Shown: positions 36,263 to 46,210 of the stretch, piece after piece
How the letters are laid out: each line of letters begins with the position of its first letter
Numbering within the stretch: the stretch's first letter is position 1
Assembly: GCA_900538475.1 (NCBI GenBank)
Contig: UPYT01000005.1
Span: 1-64,000, forward strand
DNA length: 64,000 nucleotides
Direction of reading: 5' to 3'
Source of the DNA: an uncultured Clostridium sp.
Lineage (GTDB): Bacteria; Bacillota; Clostridia; Lachnospirales; Lachnospiraceae
Translations under genes and position numbers: made by a program
Notes under the pieces: generated by a model
What the model was told of the DNA's origin: nothing
The model's input: the letters and a program-made list of their open reading frames with translations, nothing else
Databases searched by the model: none

Positions 36263-37546
36263 CTATACCTCGCTGTGCTTTCTGTATTTTTCCATCATAG
36301 GACACTCATCTAAGGTAGCGAAATAATCCTGCGGCGTTTCTGCCCTTCGTATCTTCTGTACCGTTCCATCTGATTTCAGAAGAAGCTCTGCTGATTTCAG
36401 CTTTCCATTGTAATTATACCCCATAGAAAATCCGTGAGCCCCGGTATCGTGAATCACCAAAAGATCTCCCATCTCTATTTCTGGAAGCATCCGATCAATC
36501 GCAAACTTATCGTTGTTTTCGCAGAGAGAGCCCACGATATCATATCTGTGAGCACAGACAGCTGTTTCCTTTCCAGCCACAGTAATATGATGGTAGGCGC
36601 CGTACATAGCCGGACGCATCAGATTAACCGCACAGGAATCTACGCCGATATACTCTTTATAGGTATGTTTTTCATGAATAGCTCTCGTAACCAGACACCC
36701 ATAAGGTCCTGTCATAAACCGTCCCATCTCCGTACAGAGACTGACATCTCCCATCCCCGCCGGAACCAGCACCTCCTCGTATACCTTTCTCACGCCCTCT
36801 CCTATAGCCATAATGTCATTGGGCTCCTGATCCGGACGATAAGGAATACCGACGCCTCCAGAGAGATTAATAAAGGCCACATGAGCTCCTGTTTCCTGAT
36901 GCAGCCTTACAGCCAGCTCAAACAGAATCCTTGCCAGCATGGGATAATATTCATTGGTTACTGTATTGCTGGCAAGAAAGGCATGAATTCCAAAATGTCT
37001 GGCCCCCTTTGCTTTCAGAATACGAAATGCCTCAACAATCTGATCCGTTGTCATCCCATATTTGGCATCTCCCGGATTATCCATAATCTCGTTGCTGATT
37101 TTGAATACACCGCCTGGATTATAGCGGCAGCTGATGGTTTCTGGTATATAGCCCAGAGTCTTTTCCAGACATTCAATATGGGTAATGTCATCCAGATTGA
37201 TGACAGCTCCCAGTCTTTCTGCCAAAGCAAACTCCTCCGGAGGAGTTTCATTGGAGGAAAACATAATGTCATGACCGGAAAATCCCACGGCATCTGCCAT
37301 CATAAGCTCTGTTGCGGAGGAACAGTCAGCTCCGCAGCCCTCCTCCTTCAAAATCTGCAAAAGATAGGGATTCGGCGTAGCCTTCACGGCAAAATATTCC
37401 CGGTATCCGGAGTTCCAGGCAAAAGCCTTTTTCAGACGTTCTGCATTTTCCCGAATGCCCTTTTCATCATAAAGATAAAAAGGGGTCGGATATTTCTTTG
37501 TAATGATTTCCAGCTGTTCCTTTGTAACAAATGGTTTTTTATCCAT
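36263..37546 (-). CDS. lysA: Diaminopimelate decarboxylase
   Basis: 427 residues of a fold-III PLP enzyme. The PLP lysine is Lys55 in YFAVKATPNP; NLSGGVGIPYRP contains the glycine-rich phosphate loop; GSLCENNDKFA gives the conserved cysteine and the family CENNDKF-type segment; YNYNGKLKSAELLL is near the end. It makes L-lysine from meso-diaminopimelate. No lysine riboswitch is visible upstream, only the pyk terminator and a hairpin repeat. Some homologues act on related substrates, but the close match to LysA makes that unlikely. Confidence 0.92.
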   Translation of the reverse strand: MDKKPFVTKEQLEIITKKYPTPFYLYDEKGIRENAERLKKAFAWNSGYREYFAVKATPNPYLLQILKEEGCGADCSSATELMMADAVGFSGHDIMFSSNETPPEEFALAERLGAVINLDDITHIECLEKTLGYIPETISCRYNPGGVFKISNEIMDNPGDAKYGMTTDQIVEAFRILKAKGARHFGIHAFLASNTVTNEYYPMLARILFELAVRLHQETGAHVAFINLSGGVGIPYRPDQEPNDIMAIGEGVRKVYEEVLVPAGMGDVSLCTEMGRFMTGPYGCLVTRAIHEKHTYKEYIGVDSCAVNLMRPAMYGAYHHITVAGKETAVCAHRYDIVGSLCENNDKFAIDRMLPEIEMGDLLVIHDTGAHGFSMGYNYNGKLKSAELLLKSDGTVQKIRRAETPQDYFATLDECPMMEKYRKHSEV

Positions 37547-37602
37547 ACTAACCTCCTATACTGACTTTTTCTAAAACAAGAAAAATTTCTCTTCCGCCGC
37601 AT

Positions 37603-37658
37603 GGCGATCCTCGCGGAGCGCTTTTGTATCATAGAGCGAACTTTCCTATGATACAAAA
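37603..37658 (-). repeat. Hairpin repeat, copy 3
   Basis: GCGATCCTCGCGGAGCGC followed by a 13-bp perfect inverted repeat TTTTGTATCATAG (37622-37634 with 37646-37658). Relative to copy 1 the inner pairs change from GTTTC/GAAAC to GTATC/GATAC, keeping the pairing. As at the window start, it directly abuts a terminator (pyk), whose U-tract forms one arm. Confidence 0.78.
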
Positions 37659-37697
37659 AGAAGTCTGAATGACATTTTTCTGCCATATCAGACTTCT
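37655..37697 (-). terminator. pyk intrinsic terminator
   Basis: Ten-bp perfect stem AGAAGTCTGA (37659-37668 with 37688-37697) with a 19-nt loop, followed on the minus strand by TTTT. It lies 39 bp past the pyk stop. Confidence 0.88.
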
Positions 37698-37736
37698 TTG
37701 TCTCTGTTATCTCATAACAATTTCTAAATTTTGTTC

Positions 37737-39173
37737 TTAGTCAACAACAACTACACGCATAATGTTCGTGTTTGCAGCCGGCTCATGACGGCTTGCTCTG
37801 CTGACAACGCCTGCAGTTACAACCGTAACATCGCCTTCCTCCAGAATTCCCTTATTCTTCAGGAGCTCCAGAGAGGACCAAATCAGCACGTCTGTAGATT
37901 CAGCACGCTTTGCCTGGAAAGGACGAACTCCCCAGTAAATCTGCATCTGACGCACAGCGGAAGCGCTGGGAGACAGACCAATAATCTGTACGCCCGGTCT
38001 CCACTTAGACAGCATTCTTGTTGTAAAGCCGCTGATGGAGGGAGCGATAATTGCCTTTGCATTCAGAGCGTGAGCTGTGGATACAGAGGAGTAGCATACT
38101 GCGTTGGAAATGTTCTGCTCATTCTCAGCAGAAACCTTTCTCTTGCGGTAGGAGCCGTAATCCAGATATTTCTCTGTAGACTCACAAATCTGAGCCATCA
38201 TGCTGAGAGCTTCCACCGGATATTTACCCATAGCAGTCTCACCGGACAGCATAACAGCATCGGTTCCGTCATATACGGCATTTGCCACATCCGTTACCTC
38301 TGCTCTGGTAGGACGGGGATTACGGATCATGGAATCCAGCATCTGTGTTGCAGTAATAACCGGCTTGCAGGCCTGGTTGCACTTGGAAATAATGATTTTC
38401 TGAATGTGGGGAACTTCCTCTGCCGGAATCTCTACACCCATATCGCCTCTGGCTACCATAATACCGTCACTGGCTTCAATAATCGCATCCAGATTCTCAA
38501 TTCCCTCTGCATTCTCGATCTTTGCAATGATCTGAATAGAAGAACCAGCCTCATCCAGAATTTCACGAATCTCACGAACTGCATCTGCTGTACGTACAAA
38601 GGATGCAGCAATAAAATCAAAGCCCTGCTCAATACCAAAACGAATATCTGCCTTATCCTTATCGGTAAGAGCCGGCAGCTTAATTTTTACATTTGGTACA
38701 TTAACTCCTTTTTTCTCTCCCAGTTCACCGCCATTTATAACCTGACAAACAATATCTGTGTCATTTACTTCCTGTACCTTCAGCTCAATCAGTCCGTCAT
38801 CAATCAGAATCCGGTTGCCTTCTGCTACGTCTTCATTTAATCCGCTGTAGTTAATATGAGCAATCTGATTGTCTCCCACAATCTCTCTGGTTGTCAGAGT
38901 ATAGGTCTGTCCAGCTTCCAGAGTTACCTTTTTTCCATCTTTCAGAAGTCCGGTACGAATCTCCGGTCCCTTCGTATCCAGAAGAGCGGCAATGGGAAGC
39001 CCAGTTTCTTCACGGATGCTTTTCAACATATCGAGACGCATTTTCTGTTCCTCGTAATCGCCGTGAGAGAAGTTAAATCTGGCAACATCCATGCCATGAA
39101 GAGCCAGAGCCTTCATCAGATCTCTGTCGTTGGTATTTGGTCCCATGGTACATATGATTTTTGTCTTTTTCAT
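37737..39173 (-). CDS. pyk: Pyruvate kinase
   Basis: 478 residues, the length of pyruvate kinases without the extra C-terminal phosphoenolpyruvate-utiliser-like domain of Bacillus Pyk. Motifs: TKIICTMGPNT, MDVARFNFSHGDYEEQ, the signature IIAKIENAEGIENLDAI with the catalytic lysine, MVARGDMGVEIPAEEVP, and ATQMLDSMIRNPRPTRAEV. It makes ATP and pyruvate in glycolysis. GGAGG precedes the ATG, and the rhomboid-like gene ends only 27 bp upstream, so corA, that gene and pyk may form one transcript. Confidence 0.97.
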   Translation of the reverse strand: MKKTKIICTMGPNTNDRDLMKALALHGMDVARFNFSHGDYEEQKMRLDMLKSIREETGLPIAALLDTKGPEIRTGLLKDGKKVTLEAGQTYTLTTREIVGDNQIAHINYSGLNEDVAEGNRILIDDGLIELKVQEVNDTDIVCQVINGGELGEKKGVNVPNVKIKLPALTDKDKADIRFGIEQGFDFIAASFVRTADAVREIREILDEAGSSIQIIAKIENAEGIENLDAIIEASDGIMVARGDMGVEIPAEEVPHIQKIIISKCNQACKPVITATQMLDSMIRNPRPTRAEVTDVANAVYDGTDAVMLSGETAMGKYPVEALSMMAQICESTEKYLDYGSYRKRKVSAENEQNISNAVCYSSVSTAHALNAKAIIAPSISGFTTRMLSKWRPGVQIIGLSPSASAVRQMQIYWGVRPFQAKRAESTDVLIWSSLELLKNKGILEEGDVTVVTAGVVSRASRHEPAANTNIMRVVVVD

Positions 39174-39200
39174 AAAAAATTGTCCTCCGTTTTTTACAGC

Positions 39201-40046
39201 CTATTGTCCAGAATTCTTTGTAACATGCTGATGGGTGTACAGGTGATCCTGGCAGTATTCATAATTTCCCTCGCATTTGGAACAGTAGCGGAATTCCAGA
39301 TTTTCTCCATCCAGCTCTGTCCTGCCGCATACTGCGCAGCGATGTCTTGCCTGTCCAGGCGCTATGATTTTCATTTCCCGTTTAAATTCCTGCTTCCGCT
39401 TTATCTCCTTAGGCGCATACCGCTTGTAGTTGCGGGTCATAGCAAAGAATACCAGGATATTCAGCAAAGAAACTGCCAGCTCCACTTTTGTATTCATTCC
39501 GCCGTTGATAAAGTCAAACAGATACACCGCTCCCTCTGCCACTGCCAGCCATCTGGCTTTAATCGGCAATACAAAAAACAGAAGGAACTGCGCATCCGGA
39601 AAACAGATGGCAAATGCAAGGAAAACCGAAGAATTAAGAAAGCCTGTTGTCAGCATCCAATTTTCCTTAAATATAAAATATCCTACAAAGGCAGCCAGAA
39701 CCTGAGCTACCACACCCATCAAAAAAAATACATTAAATCGAAAAGAACCCCAAACATTTTCCAGCGTCTGACCCAGATTATTGTATACAAACAGGGCTAA
39801 AACACCTAAAAACACGGTAGAAAACTGCCAGTTTCCAAATGCCGGCGGAAACAGCAAAAATGTCACAATCCGCCAAACCTGTCCTTGGAGAATTTCCCCC
39901 ACATCCAGACTCAGATATTCAAAATACAGAATCGGATTTACCAGCCAGATTACCAGTCCAACTGCATAAAGAATTGTAATATAATACATCAGATTCGGTA
40001 TCGCATATCTTTGATACTTTCTTTCTAATTTTCTGAAAAACTCCAT
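39201..40046 (-). CDS. Rhomboid-like membrane protein with C-terminal zinc-binding tail
   Basis: 281 residues from an ATG with AAAGGAAG upstream. About six membrane segments (residues 20-190). GQVWRIVTFLLFPP and LGQTLENVWGSFRFN resemble conserved rhomboid loops. The catalytic positions look altered: the usual GxSG serine motif reads LNSSVFLAF, and no histidine is seen in the last membrane helix, so it may be an inactive, derlin-like family member. The C-terminus (about 235-275) has CAVCGRTE, CSKCEGNYEYC and several histidines, a likely zinc ribbon. Lies between corA and pyk. Protease activity is doubtful. Confidence 0.7.
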   Translation of the reverse strand: MEFFRKLERKYQRYAIPNLMYYITILYAVGLVIWLVNPILYFEYLSLDVGEILQGQVWRIVTFLLFPPAFGNWQFSTVFLGVLALFVYNNLGQTLENVWGSFRFNVFFLMGVVAQVLAAFVGYFIFKENWMLTTGFLNSSVFLAFAICFPDAQFLLFFVLPIKARWLAVAEGAVYLFDFINGGMNTKVELAVSLLNILVFFAMTRNYKRYAPKEIKRKQEFKREMKIIAPGQARHRCAVCGRTELDGENLEFRYCSKCEGNYEYCQDHLYTHQHVTKNSGQ

Positions 40047-40079
40047 GAATCTTCCTTTCTGAAACCTATTTGCCAACAA

Positions 40080-41021
40080 TTAAAACAGATTCTTCTTGGA
40101 AAAAATCAGCGCTACCAGGCCGGACAGCAGGGCTGCAAAGCCCAGAACAATCACAAAACCATAGGGGCTGGAAGCAAAAGGCATTCCCACTGAATTGACG
40201 TTCATTCCATAAAAGCTGGCTACCATTGTCGGAATCGACATAACAATCGTAATCGTAGCCAGGAACTTCATTACGATATTCAGATTATTGGAAATAACCG
40301 ATGCAAAGGCATCCATGGTTCCGCTCAGAATACCGCTGTAAATATTGGCCATCTCGATGGCCTGTTTATTCTCTGTGATAACATCCTCCAGAAGATCCGT
40401 ATCCTCCGGATACTTCTTGATCTTTTCGCTGCGCAGCAGCTTCTCCAGCACCATCTCATTGGAGCGGAGGGAGGTTGTAAAGTACACAAGGCTCTTTTCC
40501 AGCTCCAGCAGCTCAATCAGCTCCTGGTTTCTCTGGGATTTGTGAAGCTCACGCTCCACTACCTCACTCTTTTTATCAATAATTCTCAGATACTGCAGAT
40601 ACAAGGAAGCATTCTTATACAGAATCTGCAGAATAAAACGGCTCTTCATATGGGTATGGAAATCCCGCACCCGGCCGTCCATAAAGGCTGTCAACACCGG
40701 GGTATCCTCCAGGCAGACAGTCACGATTGCCTCTTCTGTCATAATAATACCCATAGGGATGGTCACATACCAGTCCTTTTCATTGCGCTCCTCAATCAGC
40801 GGAATATCCACAACAATCAGGCTGTAGGTATCCTCGCTCTCAATACGGGATCGCTCCTCCTCATCCAGCGGTGCCTTCACATCATCCGGATCAATTCCAA
40901 ACCGTTCTGCCACCTCAAGAATTTCCGTAGCTGTCGGGTCGGTCAGTGCAACCCAGCATCCGCTCTCAATCTCTTCAATCTGGCGAACTACGCCTTCCTC
41001 TGTTTTAAAAATACGAACCAT
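40080..41021 (-). CDS. corA: CorA-family magnesium/divalent cation channel
   Basis: 313 residues. A large cytoplasmic N-terminal domain precedes two C-terminal membrane helices; the signature YGMNV (in MVASFYGMNVNSVGM) stands at the end of the first, and the protein ends in a basic SKKNLF tail. CorA pentamers import Mg2+ and gate on cytoplasmic Mg2+. The gene has a consensus promoter and a leader of over 200 nt, suggesting regulation in the RNA. Confidence 0.94.
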   Translation of the reverse strand: MVRIFKTEEGVVRQIEEIESGCWVALTDPTATEILEVAERFGIDPDDVKAPLDEEERSRIESEDTYSLIVVDIPLIEERNEKDWYVTIPMGIIMTEEAIVTVCLEDTPVLTAFMDGRVRDFHTHMKSRFILQILYKNASLYLQYLRIIDKKSEVVERELHKSQRNQELIELLELEKSLVYFTTSLRSNEMVLEKLLRSEKIKKYPEDTDLLEDVITENKQAIEMANIYSGILSGTMDAFASVISNNLNIVMKFLATITIVMSIPTMVASFYGMNVNSVGMPFASSPYGFVIVLGFAALLSGLVALIFSKKNLF

Positions 41022-41240
41022 GTCAGATTATTCCTTTCCTTATAATATTATTGTCTGCCACAGCGCTGGAGATACCTGCACCGCGGTTCTTCAGGAAAGA
41101 AAATTTTCTGATTCCTCTCTGAATTTAAGAATGCAATGCAGGTATGCGCTTTCGTCCATCTTCTGTTTCCGCGTGGTAACACGAGCCACCATCCATAGCT
41201 GCCATCCATCCTTTCTTTTCCATATTTTCAGAATTACTGC
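41022..41240 (-). promoter_or_regulatory. Structured corA leader, unassigned
   Basis: About 215 nt between the corA promoter and start. A long-range pairing joins ATACCTGCA with TGCAGGTAT (nine bp; near 41130-41138 and 41090-41098), flanked on both sides by GCGC. A local CGTG-TTAC-CACG hairpin and a CCGCGG segment are also seen. It does not match the M-box or other Mg2+ riboswitches I know. It may be a regulatory leader for corA; no protein-coding potential was seen. Confidence 0.45.
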
Positions 41241-41246
41241 TATATC

Positions 41247-41275
41247 ATTATAGTTTCTGCCAGCCTGTTTGTCAA
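41247..41275 (-). promoter_or_regulatory. Consensus corA promoter
   Basis: TTGACA (41275-41270), exactly 17 bp, TATAAT (41252-41247): a perfect sigma-A consensus. Confidence 0.85.
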
Positions 41276-41348
41276 ACCAAAAGACCTAATTTTTCAAATC
41301 TCACAGTTTTTATACAGTTTCTTAACTTTTTTTTAACAGGTATGAAAA

Positions 41349-41377
41349 TTGTATTTTCTCATGTTTTATGTTAAACT
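41349..41377 (+). promoter_or_regulatory. Promoter of the dehydratase/activase gene
   Basis: TTGTAT (41349-41354), 17-bp spacer, TAAACT (41372-41377). It overlaps upstream in-frame start codons, which supports the later start at 41442. Confidence 0.65.
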
Positions 41378-41441
41378 GAGGTGTAAAAATGCTATTTTAC
41401 GTGTTTCAGATAAGGAGGCGGGGAAAAACATTCCCGAAAAC

Positions 41442-44400
41442 ATGAAGTTACATAACTCTTTAGGAATCGACATCGGTTCCACAACTGTCAAAATCGCTGT
41501 ATTAGACAGCGATAACCATATATTATTTGCCGACTACGAGCGTCACTACGCCAATATTCAGGAGACGCTCGCTCTTTTATTGTCTCGGGCAAAAGAAAAA
41601 CTGGGAGAAATGACCGTCAGGGCCAGTATCACAGGTTCCGGCGGTCTGACTCTTTCCAGACATCTGAACATTCCCTTTACCCAGGAGGTTGTTGCCGTAG
41701 CCACTGCGCTTCAGGCGTATGCTCCTCAGACAGATGTAGCCATTGAGCTGGGCGGGGAAGATGCAAAGATCATTTACTTTACCGGAGGAATTGACCAGCG
41801 AATGAACGGAATCTGTGCTGGTGGCACCGGTTCTTTTATTGATCAGATGGCCTCTCTGCTGCAGACAGACGCATCCGGTCTGAATGATTATGCAAAACAT
41901 TATCAGATGATTTACCCGATTGCAGCCCGGTGCGGAGTATTTGCAAAATCTGATATACAGCCGCTGATCAACGAAGGGGCTACCAGAGAGGATCTGGCTG
42001 CCTCTATTTTTCAGGCTGTTGTCAACCAGACCATCAGCGGACTGGCCTGCGGAAAGCCTATCCGTGGTACGGTTGCCTTTCTGGGCGGACCTCTTCATTT
42101 TCTTCCAGAGTTAAGACATGCCTTTATCCGGACTCTGAATCTTGATGCAGAGCATATTGTAGCGCCAGAACACTCTCATCTTTTTGCTGCTACTGGAGCC
42201 GCTATGAATGCAAAGAACGATATCTCCAGTTCCCTGACCGAGCTGAGCAAGCGCCTCTCCTCCGGCATTCAGATGGAGTTTGAGGTTAAGCGTATGGAAC
42301 CGCTGTTTGCCTCACAGGAGGAATATGAGGATTTCTGCAGCCGTCATCGTCAGAGCTGTGTGAAAAAAGCGGAGCTTTCCACCTACAGCGGAAACTGCTT
42401 TCTGGGCATTGACGCCGGTTCCACTACAACCAAGGTGGCGCTTGTCGCAGAGGATGGAAGTCTTCTTTACCATTTTTATGACAACAACAACGGCAGCACT
42501 ATTGCCACTGCCATACGGGCCATCGGTGAAATCCGCCAGCAGCTTCCAGACACGGCAAAAATCGCCTGGTCCTGCTCAACCGGCTATGGAGAGGCTCTTT
42601 TAAAGGCTGCCCTGATGCTGGATGAGGGAGAGGTGGAAACCATCTCCCATTATTATGCCGCTGCATTTTTTGAGCCAGATGTAGACTGTATCCTGGACAT
42701 TGGCGGTCAGGATATGAAATGTATTAAAATCAAGGACAGCACCGTAGACAGCGTTCAGCTAAACGAGGCCTGCTCCTCCGGCTGCGGTTCCTTTATTGAA
42801 ACCTTTGCCAAATCCCTGAACTACAGCGTAGTTGATTTTGCCAAAGAAGCGCTGTTTGCCAAGAATCCTACGGATTTGGGCACTCGCTGTACGGTATTTA
42901 TGAATTCCAATGTCAAACAGGCTCAGAAGGAAGGCGCTTCTGTCGCAGATATTTCTGCAGGACTGGCCTATTCTGTCATTAAAAATGCTTTATTTAAGGT
43001 AATCAAAATTACCCGTCCATCCGATCTGGGTTCTCATGTGGTGGTTCAGGGCGGAACCTTTTATAATGACGCTGTGCTGAGAAGCTTTGAAAAAATATCT
43101 GGCTGCGAAGCTATCCGTCCTGATATTGCAGGAATCATGGGCGCTTTCGGTGCTGCTCTGATTGCCAGAGAACGGTACACCAGCCAGAAAACCTCATCCA
43201 TGCTGCCTCTGGACAAGATCATGCAGTTAAAATATGAAACCTCGATGACCCGGTGCAAGGGCTGCACCAACCACTGTGTCCTCACCGTCAACCGTTTTGA
43301 GGGGGGACGCCAGTTTATCAGCGGAAACCGATGCGAACGCGGTCTCGGCCGGGAAAAATCAAAAAAAGAGGTTCCAAACCTGTTTGACTACAAGTTCCGC
43401 CGTGTTTTCGGCTACGAACCACTTACAGCTGATCAGGCCCCCCGCGGAGTTATCGGCATCCCCAGGGTTCTGAATATGTATGAGGATTTCCCGTTCTGGG
43501 CTGTATTTTTCAGGGAGCTGGGCTTTTCCGTCCTGCTTTCCCCTCAGTCCACCAGACAGCTTTATGAGCTGGGCATCGAATCTATTCCCAGTGAGTCTGA
43601 GTGCTATCCGGCAAAGCTGGTTCACGGCCATATTACCTGGCTGATTAAGCAGGGCGTTCAGGATATTTTCTATCCCTGTATTCCCTACGAGAGGAATGAA
43701 ACTCCCGATGCCGGAAACCATTACAACTGCCCCATGGTTACCTCCTATGCAGAAAACATAAAAAATAACGTAGAGGAGCTGGCTGAAAACCATATTCACT
43801 TTATGAATCCTTTCTTTGCCTTTACCAGCGAAGAGATTCTTACGAAACAGCTGATTGTGGAATTTGGCAGGGAATATGAGATTTCCTCCATCGAGATTCA
43901 GAAGGCTGCCCATGCAGGCTGGCAGGAGCTTCTGGCATCCCGACGGGATATGGAGAAGAAGGGTGAGGAAACCATTGCATGGCTGAAAGAGCATGACCGC
44001 CACGGCATTGTTCTTGCCGGACGTCCCTACCATGTGGATCCGGAGATTCACCACGGCATTCCGGAGCTTATCGCGTCCTATGGACTGGCTGTTCTCACTG
44101 AGGATTCTGTCAGTCACCTAGGTCAGGTGGAGCGGCCTCTTGTTGTCACGGATCAGTGGATGTACCACTCCAGGCTGTATCGGGCGGCCTCCTATGTAAA
44201 AACCTGCGACTGTCTGGATCTGATCCAGCTGAACTCCTTTGGCTGCGGCCTGGACGCAGTCACCACGGATCAGGTTCATGACATTCTGACCAGCGCCGGA
44301 AAAATTTATACAGTGCTGAAAATCGATGAAGTCAACAATCTGGGAGCTGCCCGGATCCGAATCCGCTCCCTGATTGCGGCGCTTCGTGTCCGGAGACAAA

Positions 44401-45677
44401 AAGCTCTGGAGCAGAGAGTGGTTTCCAGCGCCTACAACCGAGTTGTCTTTACCAAGGAAATGAAGCGGGATTATACCCTGTTATGTCCTCAGATGTCGCC
44501 CATTCACTTTGATTTGATTGAGCCTGCCATCCGGGCATTCGGATATCGCATAGAAATCCTTCAGAATGACAGCCGGGAATCCATTGATACTGGGCTGCAG
44601 TACGTCAACAATGACGCCTGCTATCCTTCCCTGATTGTAATCGGACAAATCATGTCTGCCCTTTTATCAGGAAAATATGATTTGAATAAAACAGCTGTAT
44701 TTATGACTCAGACCGGAGGTGGTTGCCGCGCCTCCAATTACATCGGATTTATCCGACGGGCGCTGGAAAAAGCAGGAATGCCTCAGATTCCTGTTATTTC
44801 TGTCAATGCCAACGGCATGGAAACCAATCCCGGATTTACCCTGACGCCGGGACTGATCACCAAAGCCATGCAGGCTGTGGTTTACGGTGATATTTTCATG
44901 CGGGTTCTCTATGCTACCCGTCCCTATGAAAAGGAACCGGGCGCTGCCAATGCGCTCCATGAAAAATGGAAAAAACGCTGTATTGCCAGTCTTTCTACCA
45001 GGGCAGCCGGCATGATCGAATTTAGAAGAAACATTCGAGGCATTGTCCGTGATTTTGACCGTCTTCCAAGGGTTACTGTCAAAAAGCCCCGCGTAGGTAT
45101 TGTAGGCGAGATTCTTGTAAAATTCTCTCCTCTGGCCAACAACCATATTGTAGAGCTGCTGGAAGCCGAAGGCGCTGAAGCCGTTGTTCCGGATCTAATG
45201 GACTTCCTGCTGTACTGTTTCTACAATAACAACTTTAAGGCCGATCATCTGGGAGGAAAACGCTCCACTGCCCGCCTGTGCAATCTGGGTATTGCTCTTC
45301 TGGAATATTTCCGGAAAGTAGCCCGCAGGGAGCTGGATTCCAGCGAACACTTTACGCCCCCCTCCCGCATCTGGGAACTGGCTGACATGGCCAAGGAATA
45401 TGTATCCCTGGGCAATCAAACCGGTGAGGGCTGGTTCTTGACCGGAGAAATGCTGGAGCTGCTTCACTCTGGTGTAGAAAATATTGTCTGCACCCAGCCC
45501 TTTGGCTGTCTGCCCAACCATATTGTCGGAAAAGGCGTAATCAAAGAGCTTCGCCGGACCAATCCCGGCGCCAACATCATTGCTGTAGACTACGATCCCG
45601 GCGCCAGTGAGGTGAACCAGCTGAACCGGATTAAGCTGATGCTGGCAACCGCGCAGAAAAACTTAACTGCGGATTAA
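41442..45677 (+). CDS. Fused 2-hydroxyacyl-CoA dehydratase-type activase (two activator domains)
   Basis: 1,411 residues from ATG 41442 ([17 protein letters not shown]); earlier codons lie in the promoter. Two BcrAD/BadFG/HgdC-type ATPase domains in tandem: [14 protein letters not shown] with CAGGTGSF and RCGVFAKSD (about 5-290), then [15 protein letters not shown] with CSSGCGSF and RCTVFMNSN (about 315-600). In each pair the cysteines are those that hold the [4Fe-4S] cluster in HgdC. A DUF2229 region ([20 protein letters not shown]) and an HgdB-like region follow to the C-terminus. Such ATP-driven electron injectors activate 2-hydroxyacyl-CoA dehydratases; this fused form is common in gut anaerobes, with substrate unknown. 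No separate dehydratase subunits or CoA-transferase lie nearby. Confidence 0.88.
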   Translation: MKLHNSLGIDIGSTTVKIAVLDSDNHILFADYERHYANIQETLALLLSRAKEKLGEMTVRASITGSGGLTLSRHLNIPFTQEVVAVATALQAYAPQTDVAIELGGEDAKIIYFTGGIDQRMNGICAGGTGSFIDQMASLLQTDASGLNDYAKHYQMIYPIAARCGVFAKSDIQPLINEGATREDLAASIFQAVVNQTISGLACGKPIRGTVAFLGGPLHFLPELRHAFIRTLNLDAEHIVAPEHSHLFAATGAAMNAKNDISSSLTELSKRLSSGIQMEFEVKRMEPLFASQEEYEDFCSRHRQSCVKKAELSTYSGNCFLGIDAGSTTTKVALVAEDGSLLYHFYDNNNGSTIATAIRAIGEIRQQLPDTAKIAWSCSTGYGEALLKAALMLDEGEVETISHYYAAAFFEPDVDCILDIGGQDMKCIKIKDSTVDSVQLNEACSSGCGSFIETFAKSLNYSVVDFAKEALFAKNPTDLGTRCTVFMNSNVKQAQKEGASVADISAGLAYSVIKNALFKVIKITRPSDLGSHVVVQGGTFYNDAVLRSFEKISGCEAIRPDIAGIMGAFGAALIARERYTSQKTSSMLPLDKIMQLKYETSMTRCKGCTNHCVLTVNRFEGGRQFISGNRCERGLGREKSKKEVPNLFDYKFRRVFGYEPLTADQAPRGVIGIPRVLNMYEDFPFWAVFFRELGFSVLLSPQSTRQLYELGIESIPSESECYPAKLVHGHITWLIKQGVQDIFYPCIPYERNETPDAGNHYNCPMVTSYAENIKNNVEELAENHIHFMNPFFAFTSEEILTKQLIVEFGREYEISSIEIQKAAHAGWQELLASRRDMEKKGEETIAWLKEHDRHGIVLAGRPYHVDPEIHHGIPELIASYGLAVLTEDSVSHLGQVERPLVVTDQWMYHSRLYRAASYVKTCDCLDLIQLNSFGCGLDAVTTDQVHDILTSAGKIYTVLKIDEVNNLGAARIRIRSLIAALRVRRQKALEQRVVSSAYNRVVFTKEMKRDYTLLCPQMSPIHFDLIEPAIRAFGYRIEILQNDSRESIDTGLQYVNNDACYPSLIVIGQIMSALLSGKYDLNKTAVFMTQTGGGCRASNYIGFIRRALEKAGMPQIPVISVNANGMETNPGFTLTPGLITKAMQAVVYGDIFMRVLYATRPYEKEPGAANALHEKWKKRCIASLSTRAAGMIEFRRNIRGIVRDFDRLPRVTVKKPRVGIVGEILVKFSPLANNHIVELLEAEGAEAVVPDLMDFLLYCFYNNNFKADHLGGKRSTARLCNLGIALLEYFRKVARRELDSSEHFTPPSRIWELADMAKEYVSLGNQTGEGWFLTGEMLELLHSGVENIVCTQPFGCLPNHIVGKGVIKELRRTNPGANIIAVDYDPGASEVNQLNRIKLMLATAQKNLTAD

Positions 45678-45734
45678 AGATGACAATGTAACATCCTGTC
45701 AGCCAGACAGAGCAAATACTTTAAAAGGAAGAAA

Positions 45735-45787
45735 AAACAGCGCTGCGAAGTAGATGAGAAAGCATCTATGGAGCAGCGCTGTTTTTA
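45735..45787 (+). terminator. Terminator of the dehydratase/activase gene
   Basis: Stem AACAGCGCTGC with GCAGCGCTGTTTTT, with an inner GAT/ATC pairing, ending in five T. It lies 58 bp past the stop and directly before the 51-bp tandem array. Confidence 0.85.
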
Positions 45788-45849
45788 TATAAATGCGTAT
45801 TTGACGTGTCCGCCTAATGGGATGGGTTTTATGCATAATATCAAGGCCT

Positions 45850-46049
45850 GGTTTTGCATTTTGGAGGGAAAACGGCGATTTCTGCACAATTTCTGGGCAT
45901 AATTTTGCATTTTAGAAGAAAAATGGCGATTTCTGCACAATTTCTGGGCATAATTTTGCATTTTAGAAGAAAAATGGCGGTTTCTGCACAATTTCTGGCC
46001 ATAATTTTGCATTTTAGAAGAAAAACGGCGATTTCTGCACAATCAGCTG
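45850..46049 (+). repeat. 51-bp tandem repeat array A (encodes a 17-residue motif)
   Basis: Full units start at 45874, 45925 and 45976, each beginning GGCGATTTCTGCACAATTTC (or GGCGG). A partial unit precedes them and another follows (46027). The first two units are identical. The plus strand is open throughout and reads SAQFLGIILHFRRKMAI per unit; each unit has ATGGCG after an AGAAGAAAA stretch. The same motif in the same frame occurs at 61324-61476 on the other strand. Confidence 0.85.
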
Positions 46050-46117
46050 AATACAAGCGCCAAAAGAACATAGGGCTGTCCTGAAAACAAATTGGTGGAG
46101 TTCTATTTCCATAAAAA

Positions 46118-46147
46118 TTACACAATTCACGCAAAAAGCGGTATAAT
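46118..46147 (+). promoter_or_regulatory. Candidate promoter in the ABC/activase gap
   Basis: TTACAC (46118-46123), 18-bp spacer, TATAAT (46142-46147). It points toward the small open frames at 46211 and 46284. Confidence 0.45.
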
Positions 46148-46210
46148 ATGTACACTAGATATTGATTTTTTATTGTTCTTGTCGTATTTTAAAGATAACA
46201 GGAACAGGTG

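Noticed and set aside
37547..37736. Lysine riboswitch upstream of lysA
   Set aside because: The gap holds the pyk terminator and a hairpin repeat only; no lysine-box sequence or room for the five-stem fold.
41090..41200. T-box leader suggested by GTGGTAACACG on the plus strand and ACCGCGGTG on the minus strand
   Set aside because: No specifier stem or competing terminator fits on either strand, and neither neighbour (corA, activase) is an amino-acid or tRNA gene.
41022..41240. M-box Mg2+ riboswitch before corA
   Set aside because: Conserved M-box blocks are not found; only an unassigned structure is reported.
41442..45677. Frameshift or assembly fusion of several dehydratase genes
   Set aside because: The fused two-activase architecture of about 1,400 residues is a known family in anaerobes, and the frame is clean throughout.
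45850..46049. CRISPR-like array of 51-bp units
   Set aside because: Units are contiguous with no unique spacers and there are no cas genes; it is a simple tandem repeat. The same applies to the 123-bp array at 58722.
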